Below are positions 36,588-47,859 of a stretch of DNA of 64,000 nt, in pieces. The notes below the pieces were generated by a model, which ran no database searches, was not told the DNA's origin, and saw only the letters and a list, made by a program, of their open reading frames with translations. The stretch is from Cryptomeria japonica (lineage: Eukaryota > Streptophyta > Pinopsida > Cupressales > Cupressaceae), in NCBI RefSeq assembly GCF_030272615.1, contig NC_081409.1, positions 22,632,260 through 22,696,259 on the forward strand, in the 5' to 3' direction. Position numbers and translations under genes: made by a program. How positions within the stretch are numbered: position 1 is the first letter of the stretch; each line of letters begins with the position of its first letter.

Positions 36588-37107
36588 TGTTAGACAGTTC
36601 AAATAACTAGAAGATAACTAAGGGGGGAGGTGAATCAGTTGTCATAGATTATTGGAACCAAAACATTAATACCAGAATGCTTCAACCAAATATTGGAATA
36701 AAAGATAAACCAATTAAGCATAAACAATTATCAGAGAATAAATACTATCCACATGACACCAAGATTTATATATGGAAAACCCAGTAAAGGGAAAAACCAC
36801 AGTGGGAAGCCTACACACAATCAGATAATACTTCTACAATAAGTATGTGAATTACAATTGAGGGGTTTGCACTTGCAGGAAGGCCAACAGCCTAGAGCAC
36901 ATTGCTCATCACTAAAGGAGTCTCACTAACTATATAGAAATCTAGACTACAATCCGGAAGAATGAATGAACTACAAAGATGGGATATCCTATGCCTGAAT
37001 ACAGTTATGGTTAAGCTCAATACTAGAGGACTAAATCCTCTTACATAAACCCAACTTGATCACCAATGATTGACCAAATCCTCTACCTAAATGATTATTA
37101 CATTATT
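36588..37107 (-). repeat. 3' LTR remnant of the nested copia element
   Basis: Matches the first 520 bp (plus strand) of the 5' LTR and stops after the word ATTATTACATTATTC, where reverse transcriptase coding begins. Confidence 0.85.
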
Positions 37108-38951
37108 CTTTCTCCATATTCTTAGAAAATTCTATGCACAACTTATCTTCACCTCCAAAAATAATGTCATCAACAAATAATTCAATAATCAATATATCAT
37201 CATCAGTGACCTTATAATATAGATTATTGTCAGCATTACCCTTAGTAAAACCAAGCTTCAAAAGATATTTATCCAGCCTTGCATACCAAGCCCTAGGTAC
37301 CTATTTCAATCCATATAAAGCTTTCCTTAACCTGCAAACCATGTTTGTATCATCTGAAAGTGAAAAACCATCAGGTTTCTCAATATAAAATTACTCATCA
37401 AGATCCCCATTCAAAAATGCACACTTGACATCCATCTGATAAACCTTGTAGTTCTTATGGGCAGCATAGGCAAGAAATAATCTTATAGCTTCAATCCTAG
37501 CTACAGGTGCAAAAGTCTCACCATAATCAATTCCTTCCTTCTAAGAATATCCTTTACAAACCAATCTATCCTTATTCCTTACAAATTGACCATATTCATT
37601 CAATTTATTCCTAAAACCCCATTTAGTTCCAACAACATTCTTATTTTTAGGCCAGGGAACTAAAGTCCATGTGTTATTCTTCTCAATTGGATATAATTCT
37701 TCTTCGAAAGCTTTCAACCAACATTCATCTTTACATGCTTCAATTACTGATACTGGTTCAACTTGAGAAATTAAACATACCTCATTAGTTTCCAACCTCC
37801 TTCTTGTCATCACTCCATTGTTCTTATCCCCAGTGATTTGATCTTCTGAATGATTCAATCTCACATACCTAGAAGTCTTTTGACTCTTTGTTCCTCTTGC
37901 TAGTTCTTTAATTACTATTGAATTTTGTGATACTGTTAGAGTAACTAGTTCAACATTCTATTCCAGTAAAGGTGCTACTGGTTCAGATATAATCATTTCC
38001 ACTACGGGTTCTTGCTCATAAACTCTGATTTGACCTCTATTTAGCTCATCCACCTTGACATTAGCACTCTCCACAATTCTCTGCAATCTCTTGTTATAAC
38101 ATTTATATGCTTTGATTTCACTAGAATAACCAAAAAATATGTCTTCATCACATCTAGGATCAATTTTGCCAATGATATCATCTCTCCTGATATAACATTT
38201 ACTACCAAAGATTTTGAAATACTTAATTGTAGGTGTATTACCAAACTATAATTCATAAGGCGTCTTACTGGTTTCTCCTTTGATATGTACTTTGTTGAAT
38301 GTATAAACTAATGTGCTCACTACTTCTCTCTAGTAGTTATGAGGTAGACTAGCTTCCATCATCATTGTTCTAGCAGCATCCAAGATAGTTTTGTTCTTCC
38401 TTTCCACAACTCCATTCCGCTGAGGTGTTCGGGGAGAAAAAAATTGTCTCCTAATACCATGCTTCTCACAAAAGATTATTAAACTCACCGGATGTGAATT
38501 CTCCACCATGATCTGACCTCAAACATTTCATCTTCAATCCTATCTCAATTTCCACTTTAGCCTTAAAGATTTTAAACTTTTCAAAAGCCTCATATTTCTC
38601 CATTAGAAAAGTAACCCACATCATTCTATAATAATCATCAATGATTAACATAAAATATCTATCACCTTGAAAAGTTTTAACTCTAGCAGGGCTACACAAA
38701 TCAATATGAATAAGATCAAGAACATCATTAGATTTGTCTTGTATACTTTTAAAAGAGGTTTTGACCTGTTTTCCCATTTGACATTCTTTACATACCAGAT
38801 TATATGGCTTCACAATCTTAGGTATATCTCTAACTGCCTTAGTTGAACCAATCTTTACAATGCAATCAAAATTCACATGACATAACCTTTTATGCCATAG
38901 CCAACTCTCATCAATTTGTGCAATCAAACATGTCTTCTCACCAGAATTCAA
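37108..38951 (-). pseudogene. Copia integrase and truncated reverse transcriptase
   Basis: The integrase zinc finger is at 38900-38770 (WHKRLCHVNFDCI, CKECQMGKQ). Its core has LIHIDLCSPA and RSDHGGEFTSGEF (38720-38470). After stops, the reverse transcriptase reads NNTWTLVPWP and VGTKWGFRNKLNEYG (37700-37580), then YGLK and a catalytic ELFVDDIIFGGED (about 37170). It ends abruptly at 37108 inside the LTR remnant, so the C-terminal reverse transcriptase and RNase H are gone. Confidence 0.8.
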
Positions 38952-39104
38952 ATGAAATATATTACCTTTTGTCTATGTACTGGTTGCGATCTCCAAACCA
39001 GATCTATTAATGATTTTGCATTTTCCATCCTTGAACCGTAATTGAAATCCCTTATCCACCAATTGTCGTACACTCAAAAGATTATGCTTCAAACCTTCAA
39101 CAAA

Positions 39105-40449
39105 TTAAACATTATCAGTATTGTTCTTACCATCCAATGATATAGTTCCTTTTCCTTTGATCATACATTCTTTGTCATCTCCAAATCTAACCATATTTCC
39201 ATCAAATTCTTGCAAAGAAAGAAACTTCCCTTTATCTCTACTCATATGATGTGAACATCTACTGTCAATTAACCATTCATCCTTGTCTTCAATTTTAGCA
39301 GCAAGTGCCTTCTCTTCAGGTACATTCTCTTCCAGTGCCTGAACATCTTCCTTGATAGACAAGAACACCCATTCCTTGCCATTACGGGAACCACTAATAG
39401 AGTCTTTTGTCGGTTCATCATCAAAATCAGTCACACCTTCCTCATCCGCTATGTAGCATGATTTATCTCTATTTTTCCTATACTTGTACTTGTTTTGATA
39501 TCTACGGTTAGGATTAAAAGATCTTCTAACTCCCTCTTCAAATGTTGAATTCCTTTCAAAATATCTAGATGTAAAATGACCAATCTTATTACATGCAAAA
39601 CATTTAAAAGGTGTTTTTCTTTCATACTTACTTCCTACCGGTCCTTTAGGTACTCTTCTAGTAAATAGTGCTTCAAGTTGCTCAAACTCATCATCTTCTC
39701 TCTTCATAACATCTAATTCCTTTTCATATAAATATTTCCAATCTTTCTTGCCGGTTGATGATGCAGATGCATGAAAAGCAGGTTTAGACTTGACAACTCC
39801 AGAAGGTCCAAATTCTTCAAGCTCAAAAGCAAATAATTTCCCAACCAAGGTATCTCTGTTGATAGAAGTATTGGCCATTATTCTCAATTCATTAATTGTA
39901 GTAGCCTTCATCTTGTAAGCCGGTGGTAGGGCTCTTAGAACTTTAGAAATAATTCATCTTCACTCAGAGTTCCACCACAACATTGAATTCCCATAACAAT
40001 CTCATTTACCCTTTCCATGAATGCAGTAATCCTTTCATCTTCTTCCATATTCAAGTTTCATATCTCACCTAGTAACCATCAAGTTTAGAAATATTCATAG
40101 TAGGGTCACCTTCATTAAGAGTCTCCAACTTATCCCATATAGCCTTTGCAGATGATTTGTTAGTTAATCCCATTATTTGTTGATTAGAAAGTGCATACAA
40201 GAGGGCTTTTCTTGCTCTACAATCATTCTCAAGATCCTTATCCAAGTTTTCTGGAGGAGGGTTGCTAGATGTCAGATTATGAGGTGTAACACCATTTTGT
40301 GTGATCTCCCAAATCTCCTTACCAAGACATCTTAGATGAGTCTCCATCCAAATCTTCCATATTGTGTAATTTGTTCCATCAATCCTAGGAATATCTCTCC
40401 GAAAGATAGCTCCAGATGAACTAGATGAACTTGAAATGTTATTCACCAT
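39105..40449 (-). pseudogene. Copia gag and protease start
   Basis: Met at 40449 begins a copia gag (RIDGTNYTIWKIWMETHL, about 40385), which is frameshifted and stopped near 40060-39915. It resumes to a zinc knuckle with one Cys replaced (CFACNKIGHFTSRYF, about 39600) and a protease opening EWLIDSRCSHHMS (about 39270), where the active-site Gly is Arg. These defects would disable packaging and processing. Confidence 0.75.
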
Positions 40450-40507
40450 AGGATCTTCCTCAAGCGGTTAAGCTTTTTGTAGAAAGGACCAGAGCTCTAA
40501 TACCAAT

Positions 40508-41707
40508 TATTAGATAGTTCAAATAAATGAAAGACAACTGAGAAGGGGGGGGGGGGGGGGTGAATCAGTTATCATGGATTATCAGAACCCAAAACATTAA
40601 TACCGGAATGCTTAAACTAAATACTAGAATAATAGATAAACCAATTAAGCATAAACAATAATCATAGAATAAATACCATCCACATGACACCAAGATTTAT
40701 ACGTGGAAAACCTGGTAAAGGGAAAAACAACGGTGGGAAGCCTACCCACAGTCAGATAATACCGTTGTAGTAAGTATGTGAATTACAATTGAGGGGCATG
40801 CACTCGGAAGAAGGCCAACGGCCTAGAGCACACTGCTCATCACAAAAGGAGTCTCATTGACTACATAGAAATCCAGACTAGAATATAGAAGAATGAATGA
40901 ACTACAAAGATAGCATCTCCTATGCCTGAATACAATTTTGGTTAAGCTCAATACCAGAGGATTAAATCCTCTTACATAAACCTAACTCGATCACCAATGA
41001 TTGACCAAATCCTTTGCTTGAATGATTATTACATTATTCGCTCCTTACATATCGATATCCCATTTCATGATGATCTACAATGAGATCTTACATCATATAT
41101 ATACAAACCCTCAACCATAAACAATCAGGTTGGCCACCAAACAATAAAGCAATTACATAATTAAAAAACATGTCAACCTAAGACCAAACAAATAATATCC
41201 AACCCATAAGACATCTTGGAAACATATCGAGAGGTCCAATCCACACGTTACATTAAGCCGGTCCATAACCTAGATCAACCGGGACCCAATATAGGTCTAC
41301 ATGCTAAAGAAATGATCCAAATCAACTAAGTCTTGAATATGATCACCATTAACATCCTGAATCTTCACCAGAAGCTGCACCAACACCACTTATGCATATC
41401 ATCAAAGATCTTCATCAAAGCTTTGTTGGTGAAACCCTCGCCAGAACAATAAACCAAGCTTCCAAGCAAACATGATAGCATCCGATCACCAGATCAAAAC
41501 CAATTGACTGAATATGAACATGAGTAAGCCAATTCCATAACCAAATTATACCGAAGCATACCAGATCATGTCGGATCCAAACAAACCAGAAACCACGCAA
41601 CCTATCGGGACCAGAAGGGTGCCTTTAAAGCAGCCAAAATAGCTAGTGTTGACATCAATGACAAAACATCAATGCAACACACAATCAATTCCTCCAAATG
41701 TCCAACA
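40508..41707 (-). repeat. 5' LTR of the nested copia element
   Basis: 1,200 bp. A G-run of about 18 near 40545-40560 corresponds to the C-run near the ends of the solo LTRs. The minus-strand primer site TGGTATTAGAGCTCT (40491-40505) lies two bases away. Confidence 0.85.
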
Positions 41708-42240
41708 GGAAATTGGCCTTCAATTTTGCAACCATATGATCCCACGAACTAATCTTCTTTCTATTATTCAAATTGGACAAAGTCCCACCACATAGAAATG
41801 TGGCCCTTCAATATAGTGTAAGCAAATTTAACTCTCTTTTCCTCTATAATTCACTCATGCTCAAAGTATTTATCTAATTGATTAATCTAGTCAATTAGAT
41901 CTTCACCATTGAGGCTTCTTGAATGTGTAGGAGCCTCTATTTTGGGTTTGGAACCCACATTCAATATTATCCTCAATAACCTTTCCTCAAACCTTTCAGG
42001 TTCTTCATGTACTTACTCATTCCCTTCCTACTCTTGTTCTTCCTCTTCATTATCATTAACATCATCATCAAGGGTTCCTCTTCTCTGTGCCCTTTCTAAG
42101 GCATCCATTTGTACAATTAGGTGTTGCAACATCTTGAGAACTCCTCCTCCATGTTTCCTTCTACCTCTTCCTCGAGCTCCTCCTCTGCCCATTCTCCTGG
42201 ATGGCATTCTATCCACACAACTCAAGATCAATCTCTTTTA

Positions 42241-42255
42241 GGATCTGATACCACT
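42241..42255 (-). promoter_or_regulatory. Primer binding site of the chromovirus
   Basis: The minus strand reads AGTGGTATCAGATCC next to the 5' LTR end, a tRNA-Met-type primer site. Confidence 0.8.
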
Positions 42256-42256
42256 A

Positions 42257-42984
42257 TGATGGGAATCCTTGCTTATCATAAAAATAAATCAATCACACTC
42301 AGACATATATAAGTAATAAACAGGGTAATAATGATAGGAAGTTTAGGAAATTAATAGTGAATCAATGCAACTACAATCTATGCCAATTATGATGGAAAAA
42401 ACAGAGTTTGTTTTATCAACAAAAACTCTCTATACTTTATTCATGGTTATCACATCAGTCATTACAAAGCATTTTATTCCACAAACATTTTAGTCATAGA
42501 ATATCTATAGGTTGCTATGGCTTATGCCCATATGAGCCCAATCGATATTCACACCAATGCCTCTCAATCAGTTTGTGTTCAATGCATAATACTGCTCTTT
42601 GATATTTTTTCCTCAATCAACCACTGGTCTTCTCTTTTCTCTATGTGGATTGACCAACTCTCCCTCTCAACCAGACCAACCCTTGATTCACTAGCAATTT
42701 GATTTCAAATGGGGGAATTTTGGTTGGTTAACCAATGTCCACCGGGTACCTAGGCAACTATGGCCTTGGCAACTGATTGCCCCCATTTTCCTTAGCAACC
42801 ATCTTGCAACATATCTTCTTGTCACAACTACAATAGGAAGCATGAACATGAGAAACATCATCTAAACCTGTGATAGGAACAAAAGGAATCTATGACAGGA
42901 ACAAAAATAAAAACTAACCAAAACCAAAACTAGAAGAAATGAAACATCAAAAACCATGAAAAGAAAAAGGATGCCCCTGCATCA
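42257..42984 (-). repeat. 5' LTR of the chromovirus
   Basis: 728 bp; direct repeat of 23945-24703 with many substitutions and small gaps, so older than the elements inserted in it. Confidence 0.9.
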
Positions 42985-42989
42985 TTTAT

Positions 42990-44172
42990 ACATAAACACT
43001 TTTGTTCTTCATTATGGTCTTAAGAATGGCATTGGTTTTTTCAGTCACACAATTACCTAAATTATGTTTTAATTCAAATTGGTTTGGCTATATATATGTA
43101 CATGTATCTATATACACATAGATATACATATGTATATGTATATATAAATATTACCATGTATCTTGTAATCCATAACTTGAAGGTTCTCTTGTTTTTTGGG
43201 TGTATGTTCAAATAACTATATGTATGTATGTATACATTTAAATATATAAGTATACATATGTGTGCGTGTAGATTAGTCTTTATACTCCTGCTACAATCCC
43301 TATTACACAAGTAGATCCTGCATCTATTCTATCATCATATAATCCATCAACACCTATAGCCCCTATCATTCTAGAGATCCCAAGGGAAGTAATTCCACTT
43401 CATATATTATCTCCTTTAAGGGACACTGAAGTAGGATTTCTTGATAGTGGGTTTGAGTAGGGCCCAAGTAGCCAAGAGGAAGAAAAGAATAAATTTGATG
43501 TTCAGGAAAAGGTTATAGAAAAACCTCCTCCCCCTGATATACCGTTGGTTAGATTCAAACAAGGGGGAGATATTGTTGATGATATTAGGGAATTGGATTG
43601 CACCCAATTCATGGATGATGATAATTTTGTCAAGTCAAAGGAGTTCAGACAGTTTATTTTTAAGGTGATTGGTGAACAATGTCAAAAATAAATGGACATT
43701 TAGAGGTCATTCTAGAAAATAGAAAATAACCCTTTGAAGAGACTACACAATGAGTGAAAGAGACATTAATAGGAGTGACCCATAAAGAAGGGAGATAAAT
43801 TATCAAGGATAGTGGCATTCTACTACTTGAGGGCTGAGACATTTCATCACCCATCGCATTTGATTTTTTGAGGCGATAAGGAATAGAAGCCACTATAAAT
43901 GTAGAAAATGGTAAGGAATTGTATTTTGGTTTTGGTTTTGATGACAAGCATGATGTGCTAGCCATTTGGTCAATTTTCCCAACAAAAAATAAGCCTACAA
44001 TGACCAAGGCGCAAAATGAATTGTGTGGACAACTAGTTGTTAGAAGGTCTTTAGATACAATTAAATTTTAGGTTGCACAATTGACATACCATAGCATCAT
44101 GTTCATAGATTCCCTATCCAAAAGGCATGATGGAGTCTTGGCAAAGTTGACAAAGGAGAATCGGATTCTTAG
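42990..44172 (+). pseudogene. Decayed coding-like region, left half, cut by the Tat-like element
   Basis: After a TATG microsatellite (43083-43275), plus-strand pieces read like a degraded protein: PATIPITQVDPASILSSYNP and DIVDDIRELDCTQFMDDDNF (43280-43680). Near 44100-44170 there is a charged helical stretch ending in KLTKENRILRK. Many stops and frame changes are present. I do not recognise the family. The likely continuation is at 56544. Confidence 0.35.
43083..43275. repeat. TATG/TATA microsatellite
   Basis: Degenerate alternating TATG, TACA and TATA words. Confidence 0.85.
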
Positions 44173-44177
44173 AAAGC

Positions 44178-44527
44178 TGTTGGGTGAATATTTTGTCACT
44201 AGCGTACTAATGACAAAATATATAATTCACACAAAGCTATGCTAAGAAATTAATCTCTCCTCTCATCAAGGGGAGGTTCCCTATGAAATTTATCCTCTAA
44301 TTAATAAGAAATTAAATTTGTGGGTTGGTGTTGGGCATATAACTCTCTTTTTTCAAAGTTTATGTATTCTCCCTTCACCTAGTTACAATTTTAATTTCTT
44401 ATTAATTAGAGGAGAAATTTCATGAGGAACCTCCCCTTGATGAGAGAGAGATTAATTTCTCAGCATAGTTTTGTGTGAATTATATATTTTGTCATTAGTA
44501 CGCTAGTGACAAAATATTCACCCAATA
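44178..44527 (+). repeat. Aberrant 5' end: inverted LTR end joined to direct LTR end
   Basis: 44178-44390 is the reverse complement of the last 212 bp of the 3' LTR (56332-56543), about 95 percent identical by eye. 44393-44527 is a direct copy of its last 135 bp. Arms 44178-44313 and 44393-44527 therefore form a long inverted repeat with a 79 bp loop. The LTR promoter part (as in 55623-56331) is absent here. Confidence 0.9.
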
Positions 44528-44533
44528 GTTTTT

Positions 44534-44550
44534 TGGAGACTCTGCTGGGG
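44534..44550 (+). promoter_or_regulatory. Primer binding site, tRNA-Arg type of Tat/Ogre elements
   Basis: TGGAGACTCTGCTGGGG differs by two transitions from the TGGCGACTCCGCTGGGG type recalled for Tat/Ogre elements. It lies six bases after the end of the left LTR part. Confidence 0.75.
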
Positions 44551-44669
44551 AGTGACATGCAACCGATTTATCTTTTGGGTTGCCGTGCTTTTTCATTGTA
44601 ATTTCCATATTGTTTCTTTTCTCTATATTCTAATCTGGCTGATCGAAGTTACACTCGTGGGCAGTGATT

Positions 44670-46475
44670 AGCAGGAATTGTTGATCCTACATTTAAGTTA
44701 TTGCAACAATTAAATTTTCCTTTTATGACACCTCCACGGATACTTTCTCCTTTGTAGCGGACACAAAGTTTTCCTCCATCTGCATGGCGATCTCCTATAC
44801 CAAGTGAGGCGTCAAGTTTGCAAGTCTCAGTTCTTCCACTTGCAAATAGTTTTGTAATACCACCATATAATCCATTAAGGATGGCCACCGCTAGCCCTTG
44901 GGGCACTGCTTTTGGTCCTTTAAGCTTGACCACACCTCTACATGAACTTCCTAAAGGCACGCAAAAAAATTTGCCCAACATCTAGATGAGCATATTGCTA
45001 CCTTCTATATTGCATGTGGAGTTCTGGGAGTTGAGCATGAAGATGTATCCGTGAGATTGCTCATCAAAACTTTGCATGGAGCTTCTGCTAATTGGTTATA
45101 TCATCTTCCGAATGCTTGTATTACAAATTGGGCAACTCTCAGAACATTATTTGATGCGAGATTCAAGTCCATCAAAGATGATCATGCTTTATTGGTGCAA
45201 TTAACTCAGTTGAAGAAAGAGCCTCAGGAACCCATGCGTGAGTTTGTAGCAAAATTTGATAAGTTACATAATCGTATCTCAGTTGCTTCAAGACCCACTG
45301 CTAGAAACCTGAAATGCTTTTTCATCAATGCCCAATTGCCAGAGGTGAGTTTTCTTTTGTGAAGGAACAATCCTACAAATTTAACCACTGCTCAACAAAT
45401 GGCTATATCGGTTGAAGATGATCTTATCCTTGCGGGTAAGATAAGGAGAGACCCTAACAAGGTTAGGAGTAATCAAGCCGTCGATACATCTTTCTCTTCA
45501 ACTAGTTCTGTTGATCCCATGATACAAAAGCTAGCAAATGAGTTGTTGGCAATTAAGAAGCAAATTTCCTCACAAGGAAATACTTCTTATCGTGATGTTC
45601 CAAGAAGGAATTTTCTAAACAATGCTTCCAATTATGCCATGCGTAATCAGAATAAATTACCTCATGCTCCAGAGAGGCTTGCGTTGGAAGCACCACCCCA
45701 AAATTCAGCTACAGGATATTATGAAGCTGAACAGAATGATCTTCCCCCTTTTGGTGAAGAAGATGCCAATTCGCATCAAGAAGATGATGCAGAGTTGGCT
45801 GGTGACTCTAATATCAGGTTTATGCAATATCAAGAAGATGATACACTAGACACACATGATGGGGATGTCTTTGCAGTATTCACCCGTTCGCAAGCACAGG
45901 CAACTCAGCCACCTGTCATTGTGAAAAGTGACGATCCTATTCAAATTAAGGACTCTCAACGTTTGCCAATTTCTATTGTGAAGCATGGGACTCCCATACC
46001 AAATCCTGCAAAGGACAATGCTATCTCAATGGACATCACAAAGGATAAAAGTGTAAGTGATTCTTCAACTGCTATCAATTTTTCTGCACCTGTCAATTCT
46101 TCTACACATGCATCGAAGACTAGTGTACCAAATATTTTAAATTCTCAAAATGAGAATCCAAATCCATCTTTGGTGATTAATTCCTTTCAGTCATTTGATA
46201 TTTTAGACCATGCTAAGAAAACCAAAATACAAATGTCTGAAGTTGAATTTTTTAGATCTAATCTAGATCAATATGACCATTTGGTCAAGTTTGTTAAAGA
46301 AAAAGATACTACCCCTAGTAATATTCCTAAGTCTAACTTACTTCAAAATGACTTAGTAACTTCCCCTTCTCCTGTAGAGAAAATAGAACTATTTTACGTC
46401 TCTTTGTTGATAAATGGTTATAAGCTTAGTAACTGTGTAATTGATTCTGGGAAATTTGATATAGTTATGCCATAA
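44670..46475 (+). pseudogene. Tat-like gag
   Basis: The leader peptide region (44670-44985) is Pro/Ser-rich. After a frame change near 44990 comes the gag core: FYIACGVLGVEHEDVSVRLL, ANWLYHLPNACITNW, REFVAKFDKL and FFINAQLPEVSFLL (45000-45360). An in-frame TGA at 45360-45362 follows, then a long hydrophilic region to 46475 with no zinc knuckle that I could see. The same frame continues into protease past a TAA at 46473. Confidence 0.8.
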
Positions 46476-46823
46476 AAATTTGCCAATGCCCTTGGCTTGA
46501 CTTTGACCAAAACATTTGGAAGGTGTTTCTCTATGGATAACAAGCAAGTCCCCTTAATAGGTCAAATCAAAGACGCACAGTTTGCTTTTGCTTCATTCCC
46601 AGAAAAGAAGATTAAGGTGATAGTACTGGTAGTCGATGTGCTGGCCTCCTATGGTCTATTGTTGGGTAGAAATTTTTGTAGAGATGTTGGGGGTGAGTTG
46701 AACATGGATATGACTGAGGCTCGTATTCCTGTTAAAGGAGTTGTCCAAAGGTTACTTCTAGAAAAAGAATCAAAATATACCATTGTCAAATCCGATGATC
46801 AGCGGGCATGGATCCTTTTTTAA
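46380..46823 (+). pseudogene. Aspartic protease of the Tat-like element
   Basis: Active-site region NCVIDSGKFDIVMP (about 46430-46472), interrupted by a stop, then ALGLTLTK, and a second conserved strand YGLLLGRNFC (46650-46680). The spacing fits retropepsins, which cut the polyprotein. Confidence 0.75.
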
Positions 46824-47024
46824 TCATCGGGTATGAGTAATTATTTCATGCATGTTGATGATGGCTTAAAGGTGACTCCTGAGAGTAAATATTCCATTTC
46901 ACTCAATAATGTTCCAGTTGATTGTGAAAGTAGTTGTGAAAGTAGTGTTACGAAATTAGAAAGATCTTCAACTTCACAACAAGAAATTCTCAATTTTGAT
47001 ACCGTCAGCATTGGTAGTCCAGAT

Positions 47025-47445
47025 GATGTCTGGATGCTAGAATTTGATGGCAGTTGTTCTTCTACTGGATCAGGAGCCGGTATTGTTTTGGTTTCTCTGA
47101 GGGTAATCTTTTCCCTTTCTCTTTCAAATTGTAGTTTGATAACACAAATAACACTACTGAGTACAAATCACTCCTTCTGGGAATGAATGTTGCTCAGAAT
47201 AAGGGAATCAAAAAATTGCATGCTCAAGGAGATGTCGAGTTAATAGACTGTCAGAAAAGGAACATATATCAAATAAGGAGCAAAAGGCTACGACACTATC
47301 GCAACCTTGTATGGGATCTAATAGAGGCATTTGACGCTTTTGATATATCTGTGGTTTCCCGTGAATTCAACAACAGGGCTAACTCATTAGCAGTATCAGC
47401 AACTTCTTTGGTTCCTCACAAAGATTTTTCAGGATCAACTTATGT
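47025..47445 (+). pseudogene. Extra RNase H-like domain before the reverse transcriptase
   Basis: Reads LEFDGSCSSTGSGAGIVL (first catalytic Asp), then after a frameshift near 47100 NNTTEYKSLLLGMNVA (Glu), LHAQGDVELI (second Asp) and EFNNRANSLA (Asn where Asp is usual). It resembles the archaeal-type RNase H described in Tat elements. A second, ordinary RNase H follows the reverse transcriptase at about 48800-49060. Confidence 0.7.
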
Positions 47446-47859
47446 TGTTGAGTTAGTTTTCCAACCAAGTGTTCCTAACAACTCTGATCATTGGCAAGTG
47501 TTTAATGATGATCATCATGTAATAAATGTTTTGTAGACCGCTGACAATTTTGATGATATGTACTTTGAAGGTAGTCACTGCCCTTCAAAGGATTCAATTG
47601 AAAGTATTGATGCAGAAATGGGAGAGAAATTTCTACAATTAAAAGGAAACAAGATCCCCAAGGGTCTAGTTTCGCTAGAAAATCTTTTTGACAAACATGA
47701 TCGTTATGTTAAAAAGCAACAAAGATCAGTTGCAGGGTCAATGGAATATGAACAAGTAAACATTGGGACTGAAGACAATCCAAAAATGATCAACATTGGA
47801 AAGTGTTGTTCACAAGGAGAAAGGCAGAAATTTGTTGCATTATTGTAGCGGTATGTTGA

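Larger units (their letters stand above)
36588..41707 (-). mobile_element. Copia element with internal deletion, inside chromovirus gag
   Basis: The 5' LTR is at 40508-41707 and a 520 bp remnant of the 3' LTR at 36588-37107. Ends are TGTTAGACAG and TCCAACA on the plus strand. Flanks are GGAAT (36583-36587) and GGAAA (41708-41712), a 4/5 match to a target duplication. Minus-strand order is gag, protease, integrase, reverse transcriptase, the copia order. The reverse transcriptase runs directly into the middle of the 3' LTR, so the RNase H and most of the 3' LTR are lost. Confidence 0.85.
36060..42231 (-). pseudogene. Chromovirus gag, split by a copia insertion
   Basis: The N-terminal part lies at about 41708-42231, with a gag core reading FAYTILKGHISMWWDF after a stop. 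The C-terminal part lies at 36060-36587, with MTVKDYTEEFKLV, an Arg/Gly-rich stretch and a zinc knuckle CFKCN-VGHKS-EC (stops inside) at about 36090-36125. The gap is the copia element 36588-41707. Gag forms the particle that packages element RNA. Confidence 0.75.
23945..42984 (-). mobile_element. Ty3/gypsy chromovirus, broken by two nested insertions
   Basis: LTRs at 23945-24703 and 42257-42984 share the ends TGATGGGA...GCATCA, and the element is flanked by the 5 bp repeat TTTAT (23940-23944 and 42985-42989). On the minus strand the order is 5' LTR, tRNA-Met primer site, gag, protease, reverse transcriptase, RNase H, integrase, chromodomain, 3' LTR: a chromodomain-bearing gypsy element. Removing the inserts (26764-34562 and 36588-41707) leaves about 6.1 kb, a usual size. 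Stops and small frameshifts mark it as dead. Confidence 0.9.

Noticed and set aside
44178-44527. Independent foldback MITE next to the primer site
   Set aside because: Both arms match the element's own 3' LTR end, and the AAAGC duplication pairs with the far end at 56544, not with 44528.
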